Source: Phormidesmis priestleyi Ana | GTDB lineage: Bacteria > Cyanobacteriota > Cyanobacteriia > Phormidesmidales > Phormidesmidaceae | Reading direction: 5' to 3' | NCBI GenBank assembly: GCA_001314865.1 | Contig: LJZR01000008.1 | Location: forward strand, 1-64,000 | Length of the DNA stretch: 64,000 bases | Shown: one piece after another, positions 26,710-38,943 of the stretch | Layout: each line of letters starts with the position of its first letter | How positions within the stretch are numbered: position 1 is the first letter of the stretch | The notes under the pieces: model-generated | Databases searched by the model: none | What the model was told of the DNA's origin: nothing | The model's input: the letters and a program-made list of their open reading frames with translations, nothing else | Position numbers and translations under genes: made by a program

Positions 26710-26825
26710 GATATAACAACAGAAATAGAAATGGAAACAAGCGAGCAAACAGCCGACTGTAGGGGTATGTTATGCGTAATCGATAAACCTTTTGATACAG
26801 GCTAAAAAGATTGACACGAGGATAG

Positions 26826-26864
26826 AAGACGGACAGATACACAGGTATCGTCCGTCTTTTTTTT
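26826..26864 (+). terminator. Rho-independent terminator
   Basis: The outer stem agacgga/tccgtct and inner stem gatac/gtatc enclose a 4-base loop, and a run of eight T follows. It could end the GGCT transcript, 260 bases downstream of its stop, and it insulates cofH. Around it (26565-27018) there is no coding sequence. Confidence 0.88.
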
Positions 26865-27018
26865 GTCATTTTTTGGATCAATTGTTTGGGGGGCAATTTT
26901 TTGGAGTCGTCTTGTTACGGAAGCAGTGCCAAAGCGCTCTAGTCAGATGGTGCCGCTAGAATAGGAAATACAGCCGCTAGTGGGTTGAGCAGGTAGAAAA
27001 TAAGTCGGTAGCAAGAAA

Positions 27019-28173
27019 ATGGCAGTGATTGAAACGATTTTGGATAGGGCACTGGCAGGAAAGGATATTTCTGTTGCAGAGAGCGTGGTGTTGCTATCGG
27101 CTAGTAATAAAACCGAAAAAGAGCGTATTAGATTAGCGGCCGATACGCTGAGAGCCCAGCAGGTAGGAGATACGGTAACCTATGTGCTCAATCGCAACAT
27201 CAACTACACCAATATTTGCGAGCAGCACTGTAGCTTTTGTGCGTTTCGTCGCGATGCTAGTCAAGAAGGGGCCTATTGGGTGGACTGGAGCGGTATTTTG
27301 GAGAAGGCGACTGAGGCGGTAGCGTTGGGCGCAACAGAAGTGTGTATGCAGGGCGGATTAAACCCTGAAGCTAAGATTAATGGGACTTCGTTGGCCTATT
27401 ACTGCAAGCTGGTAGAAACGATTAAAACGGCTTCGCCCGATCTGCATGTGCATGCGTTTTCGCCGCAGGAAGTGCAGTTTATCGCCCGTGAAGATGGTCT
27501 GAGCTTAGAGGCTGTGCTGGTGTCGCTCAAGGAAGCGGGTGTGGGGTCGCTACCGGGGACAGCGGCAGAAGTGCTAGATGATTCGGTGAGGCGAATTTTG
27601 TGCCCTGAGAAAACATCGGCGGCAGAATGGTTGGAGATTGTTGGGCTAGCACATCAGGTGGGCTTGCCTACCACGAGCACAATGCTGTCGGGCCATATTG
27701 AAACGATTGAGCAGCAGGCCGTTCATTTAGACTTATTGCGGAAATTGCAGCAGCGATCGCACGCGGCAGGCTATGCGGGTATCTCCGAGTTCATTTTGCT
27801 GCCTTTTGTCGGCCAAGAAGCACCAAAGCCACTACGGCGAAGAGTCGGGCGTGATCAGCCTGTGCTAGAAGATGCGCTATTACTGACGGCGGTGGCGAGA
27901 ATATTTTTGGGCAATTGGATTGTGAACCATCAGCCGAGCTGGGTGAAGCTAGGGCTGGCTGGAGCAACAGAAGCGCTGCGCTGGGGCTGCAATGACATCG
28001 GCGGCATCCTTATGGAGGAGCATATTACCTCTATGGCTGGGGCTGTGGGTGGCACTTGTCAGCAGGAGGCAGATTTGGTGGGTGCCATTACCTCTTTGGG
28101 TCGCCCTGCTCAGCAGCGCGATACGCTTTACGGCAAAGTTGTTAAAAGATCGCCTGTGGCTGTCATCCCGTAA
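27019..28173 (+). CDS. cofH: FO synthase subunit 2 (radical SAM)
   Basis: CofH, with CofG, joins a tyrosine-derived intermediate to a pyrimidine (5-amino-6-ribitylamino-uracil) to make FO, the deazaflavin used in cyanobacteria as antenna of DNA photolyase. It has 384 residues. The radical SAM cluster motif CEQHCSFC (Cys67, Cys71, Cys74) is followed by [13 protein letters not shown]. Other features: [35 protein letters not shown] and a C-terminal [11 protein letters not shown]. The length and motifs identify CofH rather than CofG or MqnC/MqnE. No cofG lies in the window. ATG 27019, monocistronic. Confidence 0.94.
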   Translation: MAVIETILDRALAGKDISVAESVVLLSASNKTEKERIRLAADTLRAQQVGDTVTYVLNRNINYTNICEQHCSFCAFRRDASQEGAYWVDWSGILEKATEAVALGATEVCMQGGLNPEAKINGTSLAYYCKLVETIKTASPDLHVHAFSPQEVQFIAREDGLSLEAVLVSLKEAGVGSLPGTAAEVLDDSVRRILCPEKTSAAEWLEIVGLAHQVGLPTTSTMLSGHIETIEQQAVHLDLLRKLQQRSHAAGYAGISEFILLPFVGQEAPKPLRRRVGRDQPVLEDALLLTAVARIFLGNWIVNHQPSWVKLGLAGATEALRWGCNDIGGILMEEHITSMAGAVGGTCQQEADLVGAITSLGRPAQQRDTLYGKVVKRSPVAVIP

Positions 28174-28361
28174 ACATCGGTTAATGTTGCTGGCAAGAAT
28201 TACGATCATTGAAAGATCTTTCTTTTTTATATTCTCTCTTTGTTCTGTTCTTTCTGCTTGCTATTTTTTCTTCTCGGAGATACGTCTTTAGGATGCATAA
28301 GAGTGTGTGAATGTGAAATTGCCCATGCTGCTTAAGTCTTCTGATGATTCCCGTGATTCTT

Positions 28362-29072
28362 TTAATTCTCGTGACTTTCTTGATTCTCATTGAGCGGTGG
28401 CAGTTGCTTCAGTAGGTTTAAAAGCGTCATTCGTAAAGAGTCATGTGTGTAGTGGGCTTGAGGATGCGGCGGTTGACCGAGCGGTTGAAAATGAAGGGGG
28501 TCGCCCGTGAGATGGCTGTGGGCGATCGCAACCTGCCGAGCAAACTCACTGAAGGTCGTTGGCCTAGAGAGTAGGCTGTCAATAATTTGAGCTAGGGCCA
28601 TCAGCGGCCTATCGAGCTGACGGCTGACGCGGATATCGTCTTTAGCCCAGGCTTGAAGGGTGGTAGATAGCGCACTGGTCGGATCGCTAATATGAGCGGT
28701 AATGAACTGATTGATTTCGGTTGTCGCTCTGAGCGGTCGAGGAATGGCTGATTCTCCTTTCATAAAGCTACCGCCCTCGCGCCCAATGGCTTCCGCAATC
28801 GAAAATTTTCGCTGGGCGCGAATCTCTCGCTGAAGAGGATCTAACAAGTTGTGGTTAGGGGAGGACGCAATGGGGGGCGATGAGGGTGTTGTTTGAGTAG
28901 ACGTTTGATCTGGGCGAACTTTAGCATTTTCAGAACTTTTAGAACTTTTGGTATCTTTAGAACTTTTAGTGCTTTTAGAACCTTTAGTGTTTTTGGAACT
29001 TTTAGAACCTTTAGAACCTTTAGTGCTTTTAGCGTCTAAATAGGCCAGGATTTTGGCAAAGAAAGAAAGCAT
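28362..29072 (-). CDS. Conserved cyanobacterial hypothetical protein with Lys/Ser-rich linker
   Basis: A 236-residue soluble protein of unknown function. Residues 1-12 (MLSFFAKILAYL) could be an amphipathic helix. Residues 14-50 are a basic KGSKGSKSSK-type repeat built of 9-bp-like units. The conserved part is residues 80-236: LQREIRAQRKFSIAEAIGRE, GGSFMKGESAIPRPLRA, FITAHISDP, and a helical region ending in LRMTLLNLLKQLPPLNE. No catalytic motif. I recognise this pattern as cyanobacterial. It lies in the gap between cofH (convergent) and the isocitrate dehydrogenase gene (upstream on the same strand). Confidence 0.68.
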   Translation of the reverse strand: MLSFFAKILAYLDAKSTKGSKGSKSSKNTKGSKSTKSSKDTKSSKSSENAKVRPDQTSTQTTPSSPPIASSPNHNLLDPLQREIRAQRKFSIAEAIGREGGSFMKGESAIPRPLRATTEINQFITAHISDPTSALSTTLQAWAKDDIRVSRQLDRPLMALAQIIDSLLSRPTTFSEFARQVAIAHSHLTGDPLHFQPLGQPPHPQAHYTHDSLRMTLLNLLKQLPPLNENQESHEN

Positions 29073-29119
29073 AGACGGTTAGGCCGCTACAAAATTAGGA
29101 TTTGGAATGGGTCAACCGT

Positions 29120-31460
<2,341 letters not shown>

Positions 31461-31586
31461 TCAGCGCCTCAAATGATACGAGAATTGATACGAGAGAGAG
31501 TCGCAATCTAAAGTTTTATGGCTCTAAAGTTTTATGGTATCTCCCTGAAGCCCACAAGTATAAAACGAGTCCATCATAAAAAATAG

Positions 31587-31871
31587 TCCACCGCAATAGT
31601 CCACCCCAAAAAAATAGCCCATTGTGCAATTGGCACGGCGCTGTTTCCGACAACGCGCCAAAAACGCCAGCGCAACAGAGTGTATAGAATCTGCGGTTTC
31701 GCCATTTTGCTAGCGCTGGTGTTGATTGCGTTGTTTTTTATTTTGCCAGCTGACTTTACGGCTACCCTGGCTCCTTTGGATCCTGTATTTTGGCTGGAGT
31801 CAGCTGCGGTTGTGGCTTTTGGTGTTTCTTGGTTTGTAAAAGGCGAGGGCATTCTGAAAGATAAAAAATAA
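31587..31871 (+). pseudogene. C-terminal remnant of a small integral membrane protein
   Basis: The frame is open from 31587 to a TAA at 31871 but has no ATG; the only bacterial start is a GTG at 31680. Its peptide reads HCAIGTALFPTTRQ, then RNRVYRICGFAILLALVLIA, then DPVFWLESAAVVAFGVSWFV and KGEGILKD. The last part (FWLE...AFGVSWxxKG) looks like the C-terminus of a longer four-helix membrane protein, and reading open upstream of the GTG with family-like sequence suggests lost N-terminal exon-equivalent sequence. I therefore treat it as truncated. It could also be a functional short form started at 31680. Confidence 0.5.
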
Positions 31872-31880
31872 TGCGATCAC

Positions 31881-34547
31881 CTAGCCTAATGCCTCCAGTA
31901 ACTGTGCTTTAGCGGTTTCTAGCGCTTTGGGTAGTTGTGCGACATCACTGCCACCCGCCTGGGCAAAGTTGGGCCGACCGCCGCCGCCGCCGCCGCATAG
32001 CTTGGCAATGCCGCCAATAAACTTTCCGGCATGAAGTCCTTTGCCAATGACGGGTTTGCTAAAAGCCGCAATGAGGCTCACTTTGCCTTCAGCGGGCACA
32101 GAGCCTAAGACCACCGCGCCGTCGCCGAGCTTTTGTAGCAGCCTTTCAGCGGCTGCTTTGAGCGCATCGGGTTCTACCGCTTCTAAGTTGGCCACAATCA
32201 CAGGTGTGCCGCCAATGGTTTCGGCGGTGCTTAGCAGCTGATCTGACTTGGCTAGGGCCAGATCGGACTTGATTGCCGAAAGCTCTTTTTGAGCGGTTTT
32301 GAGGTCGTTTTGGAGGCTGGTGACGCGCTCGGTGATTTCTTCGGGCTTGGTTTTGAAGCGATCGCTTAACTCTCGGACAATGCGATCGCGCACCTCCAAA
32401 TAGTCCAACACCGCTGGGCCTGCGACTGCCTCAATTCGCCGAATTCCAGCCGCTACGCCCGTTTCAGAAATGATCTTAAACACGCCAATCTCAGCGGTGT
32501 TGCCCACATGAGTGCCGCCGCACAGCTCCATCGAAACGCCAGGATAGTCAATGACCCGCACCTCATCGCCATACTTTTCGCCAAACATCGCCACTGCGCC
32601 TTTGGCCTTGGCCTCGGCAATGGGCATGGTTTGCACATCGGCAGTATGGGCTTCTGCAATCCAAGTGTTGACCTGCTTTTCTACCTGCTGAAGTTGATCT
32701 GGCGTCAGCGCTTGAGGAGAATGAAAGTCAAAGCGTAGGCGGTCAAAGTCTACCAGCGATCCAGCTTGGGAAATAGTGTCATCAACCAGTGACTTTAGGG
32801 CGGCCTGTAACAGATGCGTCGCGGTGTGGTTGGCCTGCGCCCGACGACGGCAGGCCCGGTCAATTTTAGCGCTGAGCCGCTCACCCACTTGCAGACTGCC
32901 GCGCTCTACTTTGCCGAAGTGGACAAAAAACGCGCCTTCTTTTTTGACATCTTCAATGCGGATGACCAGACCCTCACCCGATAGGTAGCCGCGATCGCCA
33001 ATTTGGCCGCCCGACTCAGCATAAAAAGGCGTCTGATCCAGCACAATTTGCACAGCCTCCCCAGTCTGCGCCGACTGTATCGACTTACCCGCGACTAAGA
33101 TAGCCTCTACCGTACTTTGGCTATCCCAGCGACGATAGCCCACAAACTCAGTAGCCTCAATCGCATCTGCTAGGGTATCTAAACTGCCCTGCACCGTTAG
33201 GTCAATGGTTTCATGCGCGTCTTTAGATCGCTGCCGCTGCTGCTCCATCGCGGCAGTAAAGCCCGCTTCATCCACTTGGATTCCGCTTTCCTCCGCAATT
33301 TCCTGCGTTAGCTCCAGCGGAAAACCATAGGTATCGTACAGCTCAAAAGCCTCTTGACCCGATACTTTCTTGGGCTCGCTCGCGAGAATATCCGCCAGCC
33401 TTTTTTCACCGCGCTCCAGCGTTTTAAGAAACTGAATTTCCTCTCGTTCCAGCTCATTTTTAATCGCCGTTTCCCGCTGGCGCACTGCTGGATAAGCGGT
33501 TTCAGACAGCTGAATGGCCGTCTCAGCCACCAGCGTGGTAAAGGGGCGATCAATCCCTAGCAGGCGGCCATGGCGAACCACCCGGCGAATCAGGCGACGC
33601 AGTACATAGCCTCGGCCCACATTAGAAGCCGTGATCCCATCTGCCACCATATGCATTACCGATCGCACATGGTCGCCAATCACTTTGAGCGATACCTTTT
33701 GAGCCTCGTTTGCCTGAGAATAGTCCACCCCAGCAATATCTGCCGCCGTTTTAATAATCGGGAAAATGAGGTCGGTTTCGTAGTTGTTGGGGACGCCCTG
33801 TAAAATTTGGGCCATGCGTTCTAGCCCCAGTCCCGTGTCAATATTTTGCGCCTGTAGCGGCGTCAGCTCGCCTGCGGCATCGCGGTTGTACTGCATGAAT
33901 ACCAGGTTGTAGTACTCAATAAAGCGACTGTCATCTTCTAGGTCGATGTTGTCATCGCCTCGCTCTGGGTGAAAGTCGTAGTACAGCTCTGAGCAGGGAC
34001 CACAGGGGCCGGTCGCGCCCGACTTCCAAAAGTTGTCGGCTTCGCCCATGCGAATGATGCGATTCGGCGCAATCCCGATGTCGTCACGCCAGATTGCAAA
34101 GGCTTCGTCGTCTTCGCGGAAGACACTGGGGATAATGCGCTCGGGCGGTAGCTTGAATACCTGCGTGGAGAGCTCCCAGGCCCAGGCGATCGCCTCCCGT
34201 TTAAAGTAGTCGCCAAAGCTAAAATTGCCCAGCATCTCAAAAAAAGTATGGTGCCGAGCCGTCCGCCCCACGTTTTCAATATCGTTGGTTCGAATGCACT
34301 TTTGAGCCGTGGTTGCGCGGTCAAACTCAGCGGTTTGCTGGCCCAGAAAGATCGGCTTAAATGGCAGCATTCCGGCAATGGTTAGCAGCACCGTCGGATC
34401 TTCTGGCACCAGAGAAGCACTCTCTAGAATCTGATGTCCCCTGGCTGCGTAAAACGACAAAAACTTTTGGCGAATATCAGCGCCACTCAAAAAGGGCAGC
34501 GAGAGCGAATGAGACGGAACTTGCGATGACGGTTTTTTTGAGGACAT
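31881..34547 (-). CDS. alaS: Alanyl-tRNA synthetase
   Basis: A class II synthetase charging tRNA-Ala and hydrolysing mischarged Ser/Gly. Of about 888 residues: [20 protein letters not shown] and [15 protein letters not shown] near the start, the motif 2 region [18 protein letters not shown] near 105, [20 protein letters not shown] near 245, the editing zinc site [11 protein letters not shown] and CGGTHVG, and the C-Ala domain ending [12 protein letters not shown]. All motifs are intact. The ATG at 34547 is preferred over a TTG six codons upstream. It follows the truncated membrane protein, convergent. Nearly 900 bases without a gene lie upstream. Confidence 0.97.
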   Translation of the reverse strand: MSSKKPSSQVPSHSLSLPFLSGADIRQKFLSFYAARGHQILESASLVPEDPTVLLTIAGMLPFKPIFLGQQTAEFDRATTAQKCIRTNDIENVGRTARHHTFFEMLGNFSFGDYFKREAIAWAWELSTQVFKLPPERIIPSVFREDDEAFAIWRDDIGIAPNRIIRMGEADNFWKSGATGPCGPCSELYYDFHPERGDDNIDLEDDSRFIEYYNLVFMQYNRDAAGELTPLQAQNIDTGLGLERMAQILQGVPNNYETDLIFPIIKTAADIAGVDYSQANEAQKVSLKVIGDHVRSVMHMVADGITASNVGRGYVLRRLIRRVVRHGRLLGIDRPFTTLVAETAIQLSETAYPAVRQRETAIKNELEREEIQFLKTLERGEKRLADILASEPKKVSGQEAFELYDTYGFPLELTQEIAEESGIQVDEAGFTAAMEQQRQRSKDAHETIDLTVQGSLDTLADAIEATEFVGYRRWDSQSTVEAILVAGKSIQSAQTGEAVQIVLDQTPFYAESGGQIGDRGYLSGEGLVIRIEDVKKEGAFFVHFGKVERGSLQVGERLSAKIDRACRRRAQANHTATHLLQAALKSLVDDTISQAGSLVDFDRLRFDFHSPQALTPDQLQQVEKQVNTWIAEAHTADVQTMPIAEAKAKGAVAMFGEKYGDEVRVIDYPGVSMELCGGTHVGNTAEIGVFKIISETGVAAGIRRIEAVAGPAVLDYLEVRDRIVRELSDRFKTKPEEITERVTSLQNDLKTAQKELSAIKSDLALAKSDQLLSTAETIGGTPVIVANLEAVEPDALKAAAERLLQKLGDGAVVLGSVPAEGKVSLIAAFSKPVIGKGLHAGKFIGGIAKLCGGGGGGRPNFAQAGGSDVAQLPKALETAKAQLLEALG

Positions 34548-35439
34548 AGCGCTAACAGAAGACAAGGACGTTTCAGCTCTCCAGATTTGATCAATGTTGC
34601 CACACTCTTGAGGGTTTCGGCTGACTAGTTTAGAAACCGCTTAGCGCTCAATCATCGCTAAGCATGTTAAGGACTACCTACGTAGCAGAGCTCACTAATA
34701 TATACATCCTTAGTTACGGACAGATTGTACGGACTGAGTACCTAGCGATCTACTAGTGATTGCCCAGCTATTGCCCAGTGCTCGCCTAAACAGCAGTCAT
34801 AGTTAAGTCCCAAAAGATATAAAATGCTGCATTCTGTTCATAGCCAACCTATCAGAGCGTTTAAATAAAGCTTTCCATTAGAGCAAAAATACTGCCCAAC
34901 TGCCTATTTTTTTGATTTTCCTTATGATCTTAATAGGGAAAATATGCGACCAAAGAGCGCAGTTTTAAATTAGTCTTATGTTTATAGCATTGCCGAAAAG
35001 GTCAAAGAAAAGCGCCTATCCTATCAGAATGGGCAATTTGTCTGCCAAATTAGGCCGTTAAAGAACCAATTCTTTAAACATAATATTTTGATGATTGCCA
35101 CTCAAGTAAAGATACTATCTTAAGGTGTTAGTTTTTCTTGTTGAGTAGCTGTAAACCCACTGAATTTATGAACAGCCGTTTGAGCTTTTTGTAGCTAACT
35201 GTCTTTTAAGTGTGTCCTGGTGTGCCCTATATGTATATTTCTGTGTAGCAAAAATATCTTGCTTGCAGTTAGCGACCCTGAGCCATACCGTAATGAATAT
35301 TCTTCTGGTTCACTCAGGGGCCACATAGGCTTTTACAATCCAGCACTATTTATTAAGTCAGTACATTAAAAAAAATATTGCCAGACTTTTGACAAGCCAT
35401 TTTCAATAGCTGTGCTAGAACTAGCTGGATCAAGCTGCT
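34548..35439. other. Long intergenic region between alaS and the GGDEF gene
   Basis: About 890 AT-rich bases without any coding region I can support, divergent promoters expected at both ends. It contains a hairpin gcttagcg/cgctaagc (about 34638-34665) and another inverted repeat, ccctgag/ctcaggg, near 35275-35320. No T-run follows either, so they are not clear terminators. A small RNA or a decayed gene could lie here, but I cannot show it. Confidence 0.45.
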
Positions 35440-36582
35440 ATGAACAGTGTTTTACTCATCGGAGACGATTCCTTTACGGCTAGCGTGATCACGCAGGTAC
35501 GCGGGCTTGATGCGCTCACCGTTAAAATGGTGGCAACTGCAGTAGCCGCCTTAAAGCTGATAGAAGAATTTGCCCCAGATGTCGCGATTGTTCAGGCTAG
35601 ACAGCTGATCAACAGCTCTATATTTCAGACCTTTGCTCACGAGCGACACAATACTTACTTTGTTGTCATTGAAGAATCGACGCTTTATGCACTATATGCA
35701 ACTGAAGATTCTGCTTTGGCATCTGCATTGGGCCGATCCTTTGTCGATCTATATTTAGAGAGAACGGCAGGCGCAATTGAGTCTGGCGCTGATGCCTATT
35801 TATGGCTGCCACCGCCTCATGCTGCGGCGCTGCCGACTGCGCTATTGTCTGCTTCTTCTGTAGAGTCTGCTTCCTCTGGAGAGGCCATTTGCGCAACCCA
35901 AGATATTGCTAAAAATCACCATTCAACTAAAGGCGACTGCTTAAACTGCCCACCTCCCCTTTTTCAGCAAAGCCAGTGTCGGTTGATTCAGGCCCATATT
36001 CAAGTAGGGCTTAACCGGGCCCAGCGCTATCGAGATCTCTCTCGCATTAACGATTGGCTCTCAGCCGTAGCCCTAGTTGATGCACTCACACAAATTAGCA
36101 ACCGACGAGCATTTGACTCCGAGCTTCCCCGGCAGATCAAGGTGGCGCGGCTTAAAAACGCACCGCTGTCTATTATGGTGCTGGATATTGACTTTTTTAA
36201 GTCGGTGAATGACCGCTACGGACATTTGGTCGGCGATGATGTTCTTAAGATGCTGGCAAAACGATTGCTCGGCAATATGCGATTTTACGATGCGCCGTTT
36301 CGCTATGGGGGCGAAGAGTTTGTGATTACCTTGAGCAATACTGACTTGCAAGAGGGCTATGCGATCGCTCAGCGCCTGCGTCAGTCTATTGCGCAAGAGC
36401 CCTTTGAAGTGAGTCCCTTGGTGGAACCCTCTGGACAGCTGACCTTAACCGTTAGCATTGGACTTGCCGAGCTGCGCCCAGAAGATGACGAACAAGGTCG
36501 TAGCTTCTTGCATCGGGCCGATCAGTGCTTGTTGCAAGCGAAGGGATCGGGTCGGAATCAGGTGGTGAGCAGCAGGCGTTAG
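35440..36582 (+). CDS. GGDEF diguanylate cyclase with a degenerate receiver-like N-terminus
   Basis: A 380-residue protein likely to make cyclic di-GMP from two GTP. The C-terminal GGDEF domain (residues 215-378) shows the metal/nucleotide motif VLDIDFFKSVNDRYGHLVGD, the active site YGGEEF (residues 289-294) and a feedback I-site RFYD (281-284) exactly five residues before it. The N-terminal 110 residues resemble a response-regulator receiver fold (SVLLIGDDS, then PDVAIVQARQL), but the usual phospho-acceptor Asp position is Gln/Ala. A low-complexity linker (LLSASSVESASSGEA) and a short coiled-coil follow. So signalling input is unclear. Ends overlap the convergent protease gene by 4 bases. 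Confidence 0.9.
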   Translation: MNSVLLIGDDSFTASVITQVRGLDALTVKMVATAVAALKLIEEFAPDVAIVQARQLINSSIFQTFAHERHNTYFVVIEESTLYALYATEDSALASALGRSFVDLYLERTAGAIESGADAYLWLPPPHAAALPTALLSASSVESASSGEAICATQDIAKNHHSTKGDCLNCPPPLFQQSQCRLIQAHIQVGLNRAQRYRDLSRINDWLSAVALVDALTQISNRRAFDSELPRQIKVARLKNAPLSIMVLDIDFFKSVNDRYGHLVGDDVLKMLAKRLLGNMRFYDAPFRYGGEEFVITLSNTDLQEGYAIAQRLRQSIAQEPFEVSPLVEPSGQLTLTVSIGLAELRPEDDEQGRSFLHRADQCLLQAKGSGRNQVVSSRR

Positions 36583-37355
36583 ATCTCGCTGGCTTCATCG
36601 GAGACTCGGTGGGCTTCAATTTGCTCGCAGCAAACTGCGACTGATGCTTGAGTGGCCATGGCTTTGACCAGCGCCTCATAAGCACTGCGCTGCTTTTGCA
36701 AGAGGGTATTGGCCTGAAGCAGCGCCCAGCGGAGCTGAGTATCGGCTGCTGCTCGCTGGCGGCTTTGGGTGGGGAGCTGCGCCCATAGCTGACGCAGTTG
36801 GGCTTTGTCGTCATCACCGCCTTGAGCATTGCCGTAGGTTTGTGTTTCGGCAGCGATCCCAGCCATCCAAACGATGCTGTAACGGTTGACCTGCTGGGCT
36901 GATAGCTGAGCTAAGGCGAAATCTTCAGCAGATTGATCTTCTGACGTATTTTCTGACGGATTTCCTGACGGATTCTCTGACGGATTTCCTGGCTGATTCC
37001 CTGACGTGTCGATCACAACACCCCCCAAACCGGGCAGGCCTGCTTTGATGCCTTGCCAAGCGCTCAGTGTGTAGCTTTCGACCGGAATTCCTAGCAGGTG
37101 GGCCGCTAAAAAATGACCGGCCTCATGGTGCAAAATTCGCTGCCGATATTCTGAAGACTGACTGGAGAGAAGATCGATGAGTAAATTGCTACCCTTGTTC
37201 TGCCAGCTAAAGCGATCGAGTGCGACGATGCCTGCACAGCCGGTGAGGGCGATCGCAATAGCAGCCGGTGAAATATTGAGCAACGGCCCCACTAGACTGA
37301 GCAGCGTAAAGGCAAAAACGCTCACTGCCAAAAGATTAAGGGTGATGGGATTCAT
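36579..37355 (-). CDS. M41-like (FtsH-type) membrane protease domain without AAA ATPase
   Basis: Two N-terminal TMs (LLAVSVFAFTLLSLVGPLL and AIAIALTGCAGIVAL) lead into a soluble domain with the zinc motif HHEAGHFLAAHLLG near residue 76 and a candidate third ligand in GGDDDKAQLRQL near residue 185. The arrangement resembles the peptidase part of FtsH (M41), but there is no AAA+ module; at 258 residues it is complete. A similar stand-alone form is known from cyanobacteria. The substrate is unknown. An NPSGNPSENP repeat sits between the zinc motif and the third-ligand region. It follows the carboxypeptidase gene on the same strand after a 60-base array, so the two could form an operon. Confidence 0.82.
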   Translation of the reverse strand: MNPITLNLLAVSVFAFTLLSLVGPLLNISPAAIAIALTGCAGIVALDRFSWQNKGSNLLIDLLSSQSSEYRQRILHHEAGHFLAAHLLGIPVESYTLSAWQGIKAGLPGLGGVVIDTSGNQPGNPSENPSGNPSENTSEDQSAEDFALAQLSAQQVNRYSIVWMAGIAAETQTYGNAQGGDDDKAQLRQLWAQLPTQSRQRAAADTQLRWALLQANTLLQKQRSAYEALVKAMATQASVAVCCEQIEAHRVSDEASEI

Positions 37356-37360
37356 TGTTT

Positions 37361-37420
37361 GTCAAACCGAGTGTCAAACCGAGTGTCAAACCGAGTGTCA
37401 GACCGAGTGTCAGACCTAGT
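37361..37420. repeat. 12-bp tandem array between two same-strand genes
   Basis: Five copies of gtcaaaccgagt, with two variants at the end, fill the whole gap between the carboxypeptidase gene and the start of the protease gene. The last copy carries the carboxypeptidase stop codon (TAG, 37416-37418). Confidence 0.93.
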
Positions 37421-38369
37421 TTTTGTAAAATGTCTCTAGGCTCTTTTGATCGCCGACATAGCGCCAATGCCAGGGTTCGTAGGCGACGGAAGGCACCTCT
37501 GCTTGTGAGACCTCTGTCTGTGAAGCCTCTGTTGGTGAAGCATTTATTGGCGAGGCCTCTGCTGGATCGACTTTAGGAAAGGACATTTCGAAGTTGAAAA
37601 AGGCAGCGTTTGTGCTGAGCCACTCGTAAGCAGCCGTATTTTCAAAACTTTCTTGCAGTGCCGTCTCAGGTTCACTCTCGTCAATTAAATCTACTGCGTA
37701 GCCGGTGTGATGCTCGCTGTAACCCGGCGGCGCGCTGACAGTCGCTCGGGTTTTAGCATTTTCGCCGCGTTTTGCCTTTACTTCAAAATACAGATAGTGC
37801 TGATCTTCTAAATCTCTAAAAGCGGAGATTACGCCTAGCTGTACGCCCTCTGCTTTAGCCTTAGCAATCATGGCGTTGAGGCTCGCTTGAGCCGCTGGCT
37901 GAAGCTTGAGTAAACTGCCGGGATTCAGGGGGACTAGCTCTGACTCGGGAGCGACATCGTAGCGCCGATGATTGAGCAGCATGTCGGGCTCGTCGGCTGC
38001 CAACGCCTCGCGGTTGGAATGTTTAAGCTCGGTGCGTGGCTCAGTAGATTCAATTGAAGATTCAATTGAATAGATGGCGTTGGCTGATTCTGTTGGCGGC
38101 GACTGTATGCGAGCGGTTTGAAAGGGGTTTCTCAGCGCATATAGCTGAGGGCTCAGGAGATCCCACTGCCAAATGCCGATACTGATGACTAAACCGGCGA
38201 TCGCTAATAAACCTAGCCGCAGCGATCGCCGCCGTTTTTTTGACGACGGTGGAGTAGAGGCCATTTCTATTTCGGCCCAAGAAACCTCTCTGGTTTGACG
38301 GCGGGCTTGAGGAATATCACTCGGCGAAATATCTTTTGACGACATATCGTTAGGGGGAAGATTGCTCAC
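37416..38369 (-). CDS. VanY/DacB-type D-Ala-D-Ala carboxypeptidase (M15B), membrane-anchored
   Basis: A peptidoglycan carboxypeptidase trimming the terminal D-Ala from stem peptides. It has an N-terminal TM (LRLGLLAIAGLVISIGIWQW, about 47-66), a proline/serine linker and then the M15 domain: VQLGVISAFRDLEDQHYLY, zinc ligands in SEHHTGYAVDL (His and Asp), and the third ligand in EPWHWRYVGD. Catalysis is expected in the periplasm. A repeat PAEASPINASPTEASQTEV is inserted between the second and third zinc motifs. Starts with GTG 38369, overlapping the upstream phosphoribosyltransferase by 20 bases; an ATG at 38345 is an equally good start without overlap. Confidence 0.9.
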   Translation of the reverse strand: MSNLPPNDMSSKDISPSDIPQARRQTREVSWAEIEMASTPPSSKKRRRSLRLGLLAIAGLVISIGIWQWDLLSPQLYALRNPFQTARIQSPPTESANAIYSIESSIESTEPRTELKHSNREALAADEPDMLLNHRRYDVAPESELVPLNPGSLLKLQPAAQASLNAMIAKAKAEGVQLGVISAFRDLEDQHYLYFEVKAKRGENAKTRATVSAPPGYSEHHTGYAVDLIDESEPETALQESFENTAAYEWLSTNAAFFNFEMSFPKVDPAEASPINASPTEASQTEVSQAEVPSVAYEPWHWRYVGDQKSLETFYKN

Positions 38370-38943
38370 GAAGGCTGCTTTGATGGACGCTACGGTTAGT
38401 AGAGAAGGACTCAGGCATGGAAGCCGCAGAAGAGGAGCCCAAAGAAGAGGCTAACGTATCCCAGCTCATTTCCTCATAATGCTCAAAGGGTTGGTGTATC
38501 CAAGGGTTATCTTCCAGGTAGTGTACAGCGTAGTCGGGAGTGATGACAGAGCACTCTTTATGCCACAGCACAGCTGTCCGAACTTCATCAATATAAAATC
38601 CGTAGCGATTCTCTAGCCAGGCAATGCTGCGCTGGAGGCTCTGCCCCGAATCAACCAGGTCATCAACTAGCAGCACTCGTGAGCCTAAATTGGCCGTCGT
38701 CATACTCAAATCGTTGGAAAACGTAATAGAACCACGAGTCCGATTACCTTCACCACCGTAAGATGATGTGGAAAGAATGGCCAGCGGCTGGTTGGAAATG
38801 CGGCAGATAATATCGCCCACTCTTAGCCCCCCTTTAGCCAGGCACACAATTTGATTAAATGGCCAGCTAGAGCGGTGTACCATCAAGGCCAATTGTTCGA
38901 TGCTTCGGTGGTAATCTGACCAGGATATATGTAGGTCTGCCAT
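38350..38943 (-). CDS. Phosphoribosyltransferase family protein
   Basis: A type I PRTase, purine- or xanthine-type. The PRPP-binding motif is VLLVDDLVDSGQSL near residue 105, with the flexible loop upstream in SYGGEGNRTRGSITF. The early IVCLAKGGLRVGDIICR is the KGG loop for pyrophosphate. It may salvage a purine base or be a regulatory relative; the last 25 residues are a serine-rich tail. ATG 38943 (MADLHISWSDYH) is chosen because PRTase homology starts there, although the frame is open 31 codons upstream. Overlaps the carboxypeptidase start by 20 bases, so possibly the first gene of a three-gene operon with it and the protease. Confidence 0.85.
   Translation of the reverse strand: MADLHISWSDYHRSIEQLALMVHRSSWPFNQIVCLAKGGLRVGDIICRISNQPLAILSTSSYGGEGNRTRGSITFSNDLSMTTANLGSRVLLVDDLVDSGQSLQRSIAWLENRYGFYIDEVRTAVLWHKECSVITPDYAVHYLEDNPWIHQPFEHYEEMSWDTLASSLGSSSAASMPESFSTNRSVHQSSLREQSSP

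Noticed and set aside
26398-26748. Minus-strand open frame with a YWPVILASY repeat
   Set aside because: It is generated by the tandem array after the GGCT gene and by the antisense of that gene; the repeat peptide has no independent support.
34638-34665. Terminator in the alaS upstream region
   Set aside because: The stem is good but no T-run follows on either strand; no gene would use it.
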